Origin: an uncultured Brevundimonas sp.
Lineage (GTDB): Bacteria; Pseudomonadota; Alphaproteobacteria; Caulobacterales; Caulobacteraceae
Length of the DNA stretch: 13,264 nt
Reading direction: 5' to 3'
NCBI GenBank assembly: GCA_946885435.1
Contig: CAMPGL010000043.1
Location: 1-13,264, forward strand
Below, in pieces: positions 6,736-13,221 of this stretch; position 1 is the stretch's first letter, and each line of letters starts with the position of its first letter. Below the pieces are notes generated by a model. That model had not been told where the DNA came from. It was given only the letters and a program-made list of their open reading frames with translations, and did not search any database. The translations under genes were made by a program, and so were the position numbers.

Positions 6736-8124
6736 GTGGGGCATCGGGGGGCCACGAACAGTCGCGCCCGTCGATGGATCGGCGTCAGTGCGCGCGCCCT
6801 CTGCGGCATGCTGGGCGACACCCGCGGCGTGATCGCCCTCAAATTCGCCCTGGCCATCCCGGCCGTGTCCATTCTGGCGCTCGGCGGAGTCGATCTCCTC
6901 GCCGTGCATTCCGACCGTCAGCGGCTTCAGGACATCGCCGACGCCGCGGCGCTAGCGGGCGCGCGCGAACTGGCCATGGCCGTCGACGACGTCGGCCCCG
7001 AGCAACGCGCGCTCGCCTACATCCAGGCCCAACTTGAGGACTGGGGCCACGGCCCCACCGTCACGCCCACGGTCGAGGTCATCACCGCCGGCTCGGGCGA
7101 CCGGGCGTTGCGCGCCGCCTTGCACGGCAACAGGATGTCCTTCTTCGGCAACCTCCTGCCGCCCGGCGGCTGGGACATGAACGCCGAAGCGGTCGCCTCG
7201 TCGGTGTCGATGATCCCGCTCTGCGTGATGGCCCACGGCCAGGGCAAGGGCGACGTGCTGCAGCTGTTCGACCGAGCCGTGGTCGACGCGCCCATGTGCC
7301 TTGTGCATTCCAATGATCGGCTGAAGGCGGGCATGTTCAGCCGCATCGGCGCGGGCATCGTCCAGTCCGTCGGCAGTTCCAGCGGCAACCTCAGCCCCGA
7401 TCCCCAGGTGGGCGCCGAGGCGATCGAGGACCCCTATCTCGGGCTGGACGCCTCGCCGCCCAGCGGCTGCGCGCGCCGCGAGGTGGTGGAGGTCAGCCAC
7501 ACCATCACGCTTCCGGCCGGCGTCCACTGCGACGACTATGTGGTGACGGGCTCGGCGGAGCTGCGCCTCTCGCCGGGCGAACACTACTTCGTCGACAGCC
7601 GGCTCGAACTCCAGGACACCTCCCGCCTCGTGGGCGACGACGTCGTCCTGGTCTTCGACCACGCGGCCTTCGACTTCCTGGGACGCTCGCGCGTCGCCCT
7701 GTCGGGCCGGCAGGACGGCTTCCTGGCCGGCTTCGTCATCATCGGCCTGCGCCCGCCCGAGGGCTGGTGTCCGGTCGGAGAGGACGCGGACGACGATGAC
7801 GACGACGATGATGATGATGATGATGACGACGACGGCGGCGAGGAGCCGTCCCGCCCTCACGACTGCAGGCTGGGCAGCGAGTTCGTCATGGCCAGCGACC
7901 ACGTCGAGCGGCTGGACGGCGTGATCTACACCCCGGCCTCCAAGCTCATCGTGCGCGGCACGGACCAGATCGCCGAGGCGTCGGACTGGACCGTGATGAT
8001 CGTCGAGACGCTCGAGGTGCGGGGCTCGCCCACCCTCGTCATCAACGCCGACTACGCCGGCTCGGACGTTCCCGTGCCACAGGGACTTGGGCCCGGATCC
8101 GGCCGGGCGCGACTCATCCGCTAG
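6736..8124 (+). CDS. TadE/TadG-like secreted pilus-assembly-type protein with beta-helix and poly-Asp insert
   Basis: The 462-residue product has the N-terminal module of TadG-like proteins: a TRGVIALKFALAIPAV start to one membrane helix (about residues 32-57), then DRQRLQDIADAAALAGARELA, the usual heptad-rich segment after the helix. The rest is outside the cytoplasm. Repeated strand patterns (ITLPAGVHCDDYVVTGSAEL, LSPGEHYFVDSRLELQD, GVIYTPASKLIVRG) resemble the beta-helical region of large TadG-like proteins ('LTLxPGxYxIdGG...G.IYfP'). Residues 352-366 are fifteen consecutive aspartates, bracketed by Cys345 and Cys377. Start choice: GTG at 6736 has GGAG at 6727-6730 with a 5-base spacer; the in-frame ATG at 6688 (16 residues longer) has no spaced Shine-Dalgarno, and ATG 6808 has none. 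No other tad/cpa genes are nearby, so it may be an orphan pseudopilin-associated or surface protein. Confidence 0.8.
   Translation: MGHRGATNSRARRWIGVSARALCGMLGDTRGVIALKFALAIPAVSILALGGVDLLAVHSDRQRLQDIADAAALAGARELAMAVDDVGPEQRALAYIQAQLEDWGHGPTVTPTVEVITAGSGDRALRAALHGNRMSFFGNLLPPGGWDMNAEAVASSVSMIPLCVMAHGQGKGDVLQLFDRAVVDAPMCLVHSNDRLKAGMFSRIGAGIVQSVGSSSGNLSPDPQVGAEAIEDPYLGLDASPPSGCARREVVEVSHTITLPAGVHCDDYVVTGSAELRLSPGEHYFVDSRLELQDTSRLVGDDVVLVFDHAAFDFLGRSRVALSGRQDGFLAGFVIIGLRPPEGWCPVGEDADDDDDDDDDDDDDDDGGEEPSRPHDCRLGSEFVMASDHVERLDGVIYTPASKLIVRGTDQIAEASDWTVMIVETLEVRGSPTLVINADYAGSDVPVPQGLGPGSGRARLIR
7789..7833 (+). repeat. GAY trinucleotide tract encoding 15 aspartates
   Basis: Fifteen consecutive GAC/GAT codons, including six GAT in a row (7807-7824), lie inside the TadG-like gene. 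The use of GAT is striking in a genome that otherwise prefers GAC, and suggests recent expansion by slippage. Length changes would stay in frame, so they alter the acidic loop length without switching the gene off. Confidence 0.9.
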
Positions 8125-8157
8125 GCGCCACGGCCGGCGGGTCTGGGGAAGGAACTC

Positions 8158-8187
8158 CCCTATCGAAGCACCCGAAAACCCTATCGA
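8158..8187. repeat. Direct repeat CCCTATCGA x2, 21-base period
   Basis: CCCTATCGA occurs at 8158-8166 and again at 8179-8187, exactly 21 bases apart (two helical turns), in the 188-base gap between the TadG-like gene and the convergent maiA-like gene. Just before it is a 5-pair hairpin GGGGA(8145-8149)/TCCCC(8156-8160) without a T run. The rest of the gap holds nothing I can name, apart from the 8-base tandem repeat at its right end. The repeat could be a protein-binding site or chance. Confidence 0.4.
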
Positions 8188-8282
8188 TCAGCGGCAGCGT
8201 CCGGCCCGCGCGGCGTTTCGTCCTCGCGGCCCTGCGCCGGTCGTATCCTGGCCGGATGAATCCACGCGTCCACCTCGGCGGA

Positions 8283-8314
8283 TGTCGCGGTGTCGCTCTG
8301 TCGCTGTGTCGCTC
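8283..8314. repeat. Four tandem 8-base repeats TGTCGCNN
   Basis: TGTCGCGG, TGTCGCTC, TGTCGCTG and TGTCGCTC follow each other without gaps at 8283-8290, 8291-8298, 8299-8306 and 8307-8314. The last copy overlaps the stop codon (TGA, 8313-8315 on the minus strand) of the GST gene. The array thus forms its immediate 3' untranslated region. It is a short minisatellite with no obvious function. Confidence 0.75.
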
Positions 8315-8942
8315 AGCCCTTGTCTGCGTCCGGCTGTACGTCGGGATGGGCGGCCTGGAAGGCGGGGTGCTCCGCCGCCCGAGCGTCGATGGCCGAGATC
8401 AGCGGCCAGGCCGAGACGTCGACGTTGAACCGCCGCGCCGAATAGACCTGCGGGATCAGGCAGCAGTCGGCGATCGTCGGCGCCTCGCCCCAGCTCCAGC
8501 CTCCGCCGCGCTGTCCGATCAGCCGCTCGAGCGCGTCGAAGCCGGGCCGGATCCACTGGTCGGCCCAGGCGTCAGTGTCGCCGCCGAGGCCCTTCACCGC
8601 CTTGAGCACCCTGAGGTTGTTCAGCGGATGGATGTCGCAGGCGATCAGGGTCGCCATGGCCCGGACCTCGGCCCGGTCCTCGGGCGACGTGCGCGGCAGC
8701 AGCGGCGGCTCGGGAAAGCGTTCCTCCAGCCAGCCAAGGATGGCCAGGCTCTGAGTGATGACCCGGCCCTCGTGCTCCAGCGCCGGGACCAGTCCCTGGG
8801 GGTTCAGGGCCAGATAGGCCTCGGATTTCTGCTCGCCCTGGCGCAGGTCGTGCGTCCGCTGTTCATAGGTCACGCCCTTGAGGTTCAGGGCGATGCGGGT
8901 CCGGTAGGAGGTCCCCGAGCGCCAGTAGCCGTGCAGGATCAT
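8313..8942 (-). CDS. maiA: Zeta-class glutathione S-transferase: maleylacetoacetate (or maleylpyruvate) isomerase
   Basis: The 209-residue product isomerises the cis double bond of maleylacetoacetate to fumarylacetoacetate (or maleylpyruvate to fumarylpyruvate) using glutathione. Zeta-class hallmarks are clear: YWRSGTSYRTRIALNLKG at residues 6-23, with Ser9 as the likely catalytic serine; NPQGLVPAL (47-55); the glutathione-binding QSLAI (64-68); the signature CDIHPLNNLRVL (102-113); and ADCCLIPQVYSARRF (159-172). The open frame extends about 46 codons upstream into the neighbouring gene. Within it, ATG 8942 has GAGG at 8952-8955 with a 9-base spacer, while ATG 8948 is only 3 bases away, so 8942 is preferred. 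It lies 11 bases after the FAH-family gene, so the two form an operon. Whether the substrate is the tyrosine-pathway or gentisate-pathway intermediate cannot be decided here. Confidence 0.93.
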   Translation of the reverse strand: MILHGYWRSGTSYRTRIALNLKGVTYEQRTHDLRQGEQKSEAYLALNPQGLVPALEHEGRVITQSLAILGWLEERFPEPPLLPRTSPEDRAEVRAMATLIACDIHPLNNLRVLKAVKGLGGDTDAWADQWIRPGFDALERLIGQRGGGWSWGEAPTIADCCLIPQVYSARRFNVDVSAWPLISAIDARAAEHPAFQAAHPDVQPDADKG

Positions 8943-8953
8943 CGCCATACGCC

Positions 8954-9640
8954 TCAGACCATGGTGAAGGACAGGGCAGGCAGGCCGTCGATCTCGGCGC
9001 GCACCTCGTCGCCACGGACCAGCGGCCCAACGCCCTCCGGCGTGCCGGTGAAGATCAGGTCCCCGGGCGCCAGGCGCCACAGGCGCGAAGCCTGGGCCAC
9101 CACCTCGGCCGGGCTCCAGATCATGTCGGACAGCTCGCCCGACTGGCGAGTCTCTCCGTTCACGGACAGTCGGATCGCGCCCTTGGCCTCGGGCATGTCG
9201 CGCCTGAGCACCACCTCGCCGATGGGCGCGGAGAAGTCGAAGCCCTTGGAAGCGTCCCAGGGCCGGCCGTCCTTCTTGGCCTGAGCCTGGATATCCCGCC
9301 GCGTCAGGTCGACGCCGACCGCCCAGCCGGCGATCAGCGCGCGCGCCTCGTCCGCGGTCACCTCGGCGCCGCCATGACCCAGGGCCACGACCAGCTCGAC
9401 CTCATGATGCAGGTCCTGGGTCACCGACGGATAGGGCACCTGACCGCCCAGCGGCACGAGCGCATCGGCCGGCTTGGAGAAGAAGAAGGGCGGCCGCCGC
9501 TCAGGATCGGCGCCCATTTCGCGCGCATGGGCGGCGTAGTTCTGGCCCACGCAGAGAATGCGGCGGACGGGCAACCGGGCGCCGGAGCCCCGCACCGGAA
9601 GGCTTACGGGCTCGGCGGGCGGGAACAGATAGTCGGTCAT
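8954..9640 (-). CDS. Fumarylacetoacetate hydrolase family protein (fumarylpyruvate-hydrolase-like)
   Basis: The 228-residue product is a small single-domain FAH-fold hydrolase that cleaves a C-C bond in fumaryl-type diketo acids with a divalent metal. Visible landmarks are CVGQNYAAHAREMG (30-43), FFFSKPADAL (52-61), the metal ligands Glu80 and Glu82 in HHEVEL together with Asp111 in GVDLTRRD, KGFDFSAPIG (132-141), and PGDLIFTGTPEGVGPL (192-207). The size and the N-terminal FPPAEPVSLPV style fit fumarylpyruvate hydrolases (NagK-like) better than long, two-domain FAH enzymes, but related decarboxylases and tautomerases are possible. A GTG at 9670 would add 10 residues. ATG 9640 starts where the family aligns, although its GAGAA ribosome site is weak. 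The isomerase gene that supplies its substrate follows within 11 bases. The promoter should be in the 135-base divergent gap upstream. Confidence 0.92.
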   Translation of the reverse strand: MTDYLFPPAEPVSLPVRGSGARLPVRRILCVGQNYAAHAREMGADPERRPPFFFSKPADALVPLGGQVPYPSVTQDLHHEVELVVALGHGGAEVTADEARALIAGWAVGVDLTRRDIQAQAKKDGRPWDASKGFDFSAPIGEVVLRRDMPEAKGAIRLSVNGETRQSGELSDMIWSPAEVVAQASRLWRLAPGDLIFTGTPEGVGPLVRGDEVRAEIDGLPALSFTMV

Positions 9641-9697
9641 GGGGTTCTCATTAGGACCAGGGAGGGTCACGCGCCAGCGGCATCGCTTGCGCGCAAA

Positions 9698-9722
9698 GGA
9701 ACTCAGCCCAACCTCTGGCGTT
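9698..9722 (+). promoter_or_regulatory. EcfG-type (general stress sigma) promoter P1
   Basis: GGAAC at 9698-9702 and CGTT at 9719-9722 are separated by exactly 16 bases, the established alphaproteobacterial EcfG/SigT pattern (GGAAC-N16-17-CGTT). It lies 53 bases upstream of the DUF883 start codon in the divergent intergenic region and points toward that gene. It probably drives the DUF883 - YqjE-like - sodB run. Confidence 0.82.
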
Positions 9723-9775
9723 CAGAACCAGATGCGCCCATATGGCGTGGACAAGCTTGACCGGAGACTTTTGAC

Positions 9776-10153
9776 ATGGCCCGTGCCCCCGCCGCGACCG
9801 CCGATGGCGAGCCCCGCACCCGCGCTCGCGACAGCGTCAAGCGCGACCTGAAGAACCTCAAGGAAGACGTCGGCGCCGTCGGCCGCGAAGAGGCGGATCG
9901 CCTGCGCGATCTCGCCGCCCAGGCCGACGAGAAGGTCCGCGCCCGCGCCGCCGAACTGCGCCAGCGCGCCCAGCGCTACTACGACGAGGCCCAGGTCCGT
10001 GGCCGCGAGTACTACGACGAGGCCTCCGAGCGCTTCGACGAGTACCAGCGCTACCTGACCGAGCGGGTACAGGAGCGTCCGCTGCAATCGACCGGCATCG
10101 CGCTCGGCGTCGGCGTCATCATCGGCCTGCTGCTGGCCGGCGGCCGGCGCTGA
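9776..10153 (+). CDS. DUF883 (YqjD/ElaB-like) membrane-anchored coiled-coil protein
   Basis: The 125-residue product has a long charged helical region (about residues 15-95), rich in Arg, Glu and Ala with repeated YYDEA motifs (QRYYDEAQ, REYYDEAS). It ends in a C-terminal membrane helix in the sequence VQERPLQSTGIALGVGVIIG (from about residue 96) with a short GGRR tail. This is the DUF883 layout. E. coli members YqjD, ElaB and YgaM are stationary-phase, inner-membrane, C-tail-anchored proteins reported to bind ribosomes. The start ATG has GGAG at 9763-9766 with a 9-base spacer. The upstream P1 promoter fits the known stress control of the family. The stop overlaps the next start (TGATG), so the pair is translationally coupled. 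Confidence 0.9.
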   Translation: MARAPAATADGEPRTRARDSVKRDLKNLKEDVGAVGREEADRLRDLAAQADEKVRARAAELRQRAQRYYDEAQVRGREYYDEASERFDEYQRYLTERVQERPLQSTGIALGVGVIIGLLLAGGRR

Positions 10154-10545
10154 TGTTCGGACGGGGGCTGATCGTCAAGGCGGCGTCCCTCGCCGCCATG
10201 ACGGCTTGCGTGGTCGTGGCGGTCGCCGCGGCCGGCCTGGCGATCTACTACGCCCTGTCGATCGTCCTCATTCCCGCGGGCGCCGCGGCGATCACGGCGC
10301 TGATCTTCGCGGTCTGCGCCGGGGTCTTCGCCGCCCTGCTGGGCTATCGGCCCGAACCGCAGGAAGAAGCCGAGCCCGAGGGCCTGACCGACCGCGCCAT
10401 CCAGCTGTTCCGCACCCGGCCCATCCTGGGCACCGTGGCGGGTCTGGCGGCCGGCTGGATCTTCCTCAGGAACCCGGCGCTCGCCACCATGGTGGCGGCG
10501 GCCTTCACTGAAAAGGCGCACACCACGGGGCGCCGCCGGCGCTGA
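10153..10545 (+). CDS. Small membrane protein, YqjE / phage-holin-family-like
   Basis: The 130-residue product has two adjacent membrane helices (about residues 8-33 and 36-64) and a charged linker (YRPEPQEEAEPEGLTDR). A C-terminal hydrophobic stretch follows (RPILGTVAGLAAGWIFLRNP, about 89-108), ending in a basic GRRRR tail. It overlaps the DUF883 stop as TGATG. The pairing DUF883 followed by a two-helix small membrane protein mirrors the E. coli yqjD-yqjE order, where YqjE belongs to the holin-like superfamily. The assignment therefore rests on topology and context and not on clear sequence identity. It is likely an inner-membrane stress protein acting with its neighbour. 'Holin' describes the fold family, and no phage genes are nearby. 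Confidence 0.72.
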   Translation: MFGRGLIVKAASLAAMTACVVVAVAAAGLAIYYALSIVLIPAGAAAITALIFAVCAGVFAALLGYRPEPQEEAEPEGLTDRAIQLFRTRPILGTVAGLAAGWIFLRNPALATMVAAAFTEKAHTTGRRRR

Positions 10546-10568
10546 AATCGCGCCCGAAAAGAGTATCC

Positions 10569-11189
10569 ATGTTCATTCTGACCGACCTCCCCTATTCCCA
10601 CGCCGCGCTCGAGCCGACCCTGTCGCGCACCACGCTCGAAACGCACCACGGCAAGCACCACAAGAAGTACGTCGACACCCTGAACGAGCTTCTCGAGAAG
10701 GAAGGCCGCAAGCCGGCCACGCTCGAGGAAGTCATCCGCGACGCGGGCCCGGGCAAGCTGTTCAACAACGCCGCCCAGACCTGGAATCACGGCTTCTTCT
10801 GGGACTGCATGACGCCCGACTATCAGGCGCCGTCGGGCGAACTGGCCGACCTCATCGAAGCCTACGGCGGGCTGGCCAAGTTGCGCGACGACTTCGTCGC
10901 CGAGGGCGTCGGCCATTTCGCATCGGGCTGGGTGTGGATCACCCTGAAGGACGGCAAGCTCTCCGTCCCCTCGACCCACGACGCCATGAACACCCTGTCC
11001 GAGGACGCGGGCTTCCCCCTGATCGTCTGCGACGTGTGGGAGCACGCCTACTATCTGGACCACAAGCAGGACCGGAAGGGCTTCCTGGAGGCCTGGTTCG
11101 ACGGCCTCGTGAACTGGCGTCTGGCCGGCGACCAGCTGGCCGCGGCCAAGGCTGGCGAGCCGGGCTGGACCTATCCGGCCCCGCGCTAA
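10569..11189 (+). CDS. sodB: Superoxide dismutase, iron type (SodB)
   Basis: The 206-residue product converts superoxide to oxygen and hydrogen peroxide. All four metal ligands are visible: His27 (THHGKHHKKY), His74 (WNHGFFW), and Asp155 and His159 (CDVWEHAYYLD). The active-site glutamine is in the N-terminal-half position (Gln70 in NAAQTWNH) and FASGWVWI stands at 117-124; both favour the Fe-SOD (SodB) type over Mn. Cambialistic metal use cannot be excluded. It lacks a signal peptide, so it acts in the cytoplasm. The ATG has AAAAGAG 5 bases upstream. Only 23 bases separate it from the YqjE-like gene and no promoter is seen between them. It can therefore be read from the EcfG-type promoter at 9698, tying it to the general stress response. 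Confidence 0.96.
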   Translation: MFILTDLPYSHAALEPTLSRTTLETHHGKHHKKYVDTLNELLEKEGRKPATLEEVIRDAGPGKLFNNAAQTWNHGFFWDCMTPDYQAPSGELADLIEAYGGLAKLRDDFVAEGVGHFASGWVWITLKDGKLSVPSTHDAMNTLSEDAGFPLIVCDVWEHAYYLDHKQDRKGFLEAWFDGLVNWRLAGDQLAAAKAGEPGWTYPAPR

Positions 11190-11203
11190 AGTTCAGCTTG
11201 GCG

Positions 11204-11228
11204 GGAACAGCGCAGCCGTAGCGACGTT
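11204..11228 (+). promoter_or_regulatory. EcfG-type (general stress sigma) promoter P2
   Basis: GGAAC at 11204-11208 and CGTT at 11225-11228 are again exactly 16 bases apart, between the sodB stop codon and the DUF1328 start (51 bases from the -10 to the ATG). It gives the small membrane protein its own stress promoter, in addition to any read-through from sodB. Confidence 0.82.
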
Positions 11229-11279
11229 CACTTCCCGGAGGCCGCGACGCGGCGTTTCCGAAACTGGAGGAGAAATCGA

Positions 11280-11450
11280 ATGCTGCGTTGGGCCGTAATT
11301 TTTCTGGTCATCGCTCTCATCGCCCTGGCTCTCGGCTTTGGCGGAGTGGCCGGCCTGTCGATGGACATCGCCTGGATCCTGTTCATCATCTTCATTGTTC
11401 TGTTCGTGATCTCGCTGGTCGCGGGGAGGTTCCGCGGACCGCGTGTCTGA
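11280..11450 (+). CDS. DUF1328 small membrane protein (YtjA-like)
   Basis: This 56-residue gene reads [20 protein letters not shown], then a [12 protein letters not shown] middle, a second hydrophobic stretch ([17 protein letters not shown]) and a basic FRGPRV tail. Two membrane helices around a short GGVAG turn and this length are the DUF1328 pattern (E. coli YtjA, often annotated 'DUF1328 domain-containing protein'). Function is unknown, but family members are commonly stress-associated. GGAGGAG at 11266-11272 is a strong ribosome site, 9 bases (from GGAGG) before the ATG at 11280. Its own EcfG-type promoter lies just upstream and an intrinsic terminator starts 25 bases after the stop, so it is a self-contained stress transcription unit. 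Confidence 0.9.
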   Translation: MLRWAVIFLVIALIALALGFGGVAGLSMDIAWILFIIFIVLFVISLVAGRFRGPRV

Positions 11451-11475
11451 CGACTGAACGGACAGCATGAAATAC

Positions 11476-11510
11476 AGGCCGCGGCTCGCAAGGGCCGCGG
11501 CCTTTTCTTT
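11476..11510 (+). terminator. Strong intrinsic terminator, probably shared by convergent genes
   Basis: AGGCCGCGG (11476-11484) pairs perfectly with CCGCGGCCT (11495-11503) around a 10-base loop, followed by TTTTCTTT (11503-11510). It ends the DUF1328 transcript. The metallophosphoesterase gene on the other strand stops at 11514, so the same stem may also stop that transcript, although its T run on that side (TATTT) is weaker. Confidence 0.92.
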
Positions 11511-11513
11511 GGT

Positions 11514-12305
11514 CTAGTCGACCCGTCGGTCCAGGTTCCAGGTCCGCTGCGCCTCGAACTTCGACCCCGTCCAGGCCAGGGCCGTCACGCAGATCTCGGT
11601 CTCGTTCCAGGTGATGCAGTTGAAGCTGGGCGCCATGCCCCGCTCGCGCACGGACAGCGTGCCGCAGCCGACCGCGTAGCAGCGGTGGTCGCCCACGCCG
11701 ATCGGCAGGGCGAAGGGCACATGCACGTGCCCGCTGGCGATGATGTCGACGCCCGCCCCGGCGAAGATCTCCGCCGCGGCCCTGCCCCGCTTCACCTCCC
11801 CGGTCATGGGCGCCCCGATCATCTCGATCAGGGGATGGTGGCAGGCGAGCACACGCAGGTGGTCCCGCGGCGTGGCGGCCAGGGCCTCTGCCGCCCGGCG
11901 GGTCTGGTCCAGATCGATGACGCCCTTGGACCAGTTCAGGCGCGCCTGCCAGCCGCGCGCCGTGGTCACCCCGCGGACCATCAGCTTGTCATTCTCGAAC
12001 TGATGATCATGGGCCGGATGACCGGTCGTGGTCTCGAACCGCTTCCACGGCTGGAAGACCCGGTCATAGGCGTTCCAGTAGGGCACGTCGTGATTGCCGA
12101 CCGTCACGAAGACCGGCTCGGGCATGGCCTTGATCCAGCGCGCGGCCGCCTCGAACTCGTCCTGGAAGCCCTGCTGAGTGATGTCTCCGGTGATCAGCAC
12201 CAGGTCGGGCGGGGTCTCGTGGCAGTGATCGAGCGCCGCCTGAACCGCGTCCTTGTTCTCTACGCCGAAGTGAATGTCCGACAACTGATAGATGCGTCCG
12301 ATCAA
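11514..12305 (-). CDS. Calcineurin-like metallophosphoesterase
   Basis: The 263-residue product is a cytoplasmic di-metal phosphoesterase. The full motif set is present in order: DIHFG (Asp10, His12), GDIT (Asp41), GNHD (Asn71, His72), CHHP (His156) and GHVH (His193, His195). The family cleaves phosphomono- or diesters; cyclic nucleotide, nucleotide-lipid or glycerophosphodiester substrates are all possible and cannot be chosen from sequence. There is no signal peptide. The start is a TTG at 12305 with GGAG at 12314-12317, 8 bases away. It overlaps the stop of the upstream lipid kinase gene as TTGA, and the next internal TTG would delete the first metal motif's strand. Coupling to the diacylglycerol-kinase-like gene, and the stress promoter beyond it, suggest a shared role in lipid or signal turnover. 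Confidence 0.92.
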   Translation of the reverse strand: MIGRIYQLSDIHFGVENKDAVQAALDHCHETPPDLVLITGDITQQGFQDEFEAAARWIKAMPEPVFVTVGNHDVPYWNAYDRVFQPWKRFETTTGHPAHDHQFENDKLMVRGVTTARGWQARLNWSKGVIDLDQTRRAAEALAATPRDHLRVLACHHPLIEMIGAPMTGEVKRGRAAAEIFAGAGVDIIASGHVHVPFALPIGVGDHRCYAVGCGTLSVRERGMAPSFNCITWNETEICVTALAWTGSKFEAQRTWNLDRRVD

Positions 12306-13213
12306 ACCGTAGGCTCCGGCGGCGGCGCCAGCGCGCGGAACGCGACCGGCTCGAATGTGACCTCGGCGAAGTCATCCAGCCGGATGGTCTCGCCGTCGAG
12401 GATGGCGGGAATGCGCGATCCCGCCCAGGCGTGGGCCCGCTTGACGACCTGGGTCGCCACCGCCGGATCGCTGCGCCAGTCCGCGAACAGCGCGCGGGCG
12501 GCCATGCGGAAGGCCTCCCCCGCGCGGGCCGGGGTCATGGCCGCCGCTTCCAGGCCTTCGGCCTTGTTCACGGCCGTGGAGATCAGGGGCGTGATGAGCA
12601 CGAGCGCCTCCGCGCGGCGTAACGGGCCGCGGTCCAGCCGATAACGGACGCGGCCGGAAAATGCTCGCCGCAAGGCGCGTCGACCATAGAGCCAGGCCAA
12701 TCGGGCCTTGCCCTCGCGGATGGCCTCGCGCGCCGGCGCCCAGAGAGCCGGGGAGCCGAGGATCGCCGCGCAGTAGAAGGGTTCCTCGCCGATGCGGCCG
12801 CCAGGGATGGGGCGCTCGCACCCTTCGGTCAGGGCGCTGGTCAGGGCGGCCTTCCAGTCGGCGACGCCGTACACCGCCTTGGGCAACATGTTCATGGTTC
12901 CGCCAGGCAGGGGCGCGATGAGCGGGCCGTCCGCGCCCGCGCGCGCCGCCACGGCGCGCACGGTCCCGTCGCCGGCCAGCACGATGATCAGGTCCGGCTG
13001 GGCCCCGAACACGTGATCCAGCAGCGGCGTCAGCCGGCCGCCGTCGAAGATGTGGATGTTCGCCTTCAGGCCGAGCCCGTGAAGCAGCGTCGACAGCTCT
13101 TCGGCCGCAGTCGCAGAGACGCTGCCCGACCGCGGGTTGACGATGACCTCGATCTTGTCGAGCCGCGCATGAGGGGTCAGCGCCCGAGGCTCGGACGTTG
13201 GGTCGAGGTCCAT
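12302..13213 (-). CDS. Diacylglycerol kinase catalytic-domain (DAGK/LCB5) family protein
   Basis: The 303-residue product belongs to the soluble DgkB/YegS/sphingosine-kinase-like lipid kinases. IEVIVNPRSGS (21-31) begins the nucleotide-binding domain. LAGDGTVRAVA (79-89) contains the GDGT catalytic loop, and PLPGGTMNMLPK (101-112) is the PGGTxN nucleotide motif. A C-terminal beta-rich lipid-binding domain follows, ending with the usual ILDGE(T) strand (AILDGETIRLDD). Its substrate could be diacylglycerol, phosphatidylglycerol, a sphingoid base or ceramide; the last two are plausible because Caulobacteraceae make sphingolipids. The frame is open to 13252, but ATG 13213 is preferred. An EcfG-type promoter ends only 8 bases upstream of it, there is no Shine-Dalgarno, and no other usual start occurs before the kinase domain. 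The stop overlaps the metallophosphoesterase TTG. Confidence 0.9.
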   Translation of the reverse strand: MDLDPTSEPRALTPHARLDKIEVIVNPRSGSVSATAAEELSTLLHGLGLKANIHIFDGGRLTPLLDHVFGAQPDLIIVLAGDGTVRAVAARAGADGPLIAPLPGGTMNMLPKAVYGVADWKAALTSALTEGCERPIPGGRIGEEPFYCAAILGSPALWAPAREAIREGKARLAWLYGRRALRRAFSGRVRYRLDRGPLRRAEALVLITPLISTAVNKAEGLEAAAMTPARAGEAFRMAARALFADWRSDPAVATQVVKRAHAWAGSRIPAILDGETIRLDDFAEVTFEPVAFRALAPPPEPTV

Positions 13214-13221
13214 GCGCCCCG

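Noticed and set aside
8256..9284. 342-residue plus-strand frame across 8256-9284
   Set aside because: It lies opposite the maiA and FAH genes, both of which have clear family motifs, and its translation has none.
9622..9646. GGAAC-N16-GGTT resembling another EcfG promoter on the + strand
   Set aside because: The -10 is mismatched (GGTT for CGTT), it lies over the start of the minus-strand FAH gene, and a perfect copy exists at 9698-9722.
10153..10545. Phage holin indicating a prophage
   Set aside because: The membrane topology and DUF883 neighbour fit the cellular YqjD-YqjE arrangement, and no other phage gene, integrase or att-like repeat is present.
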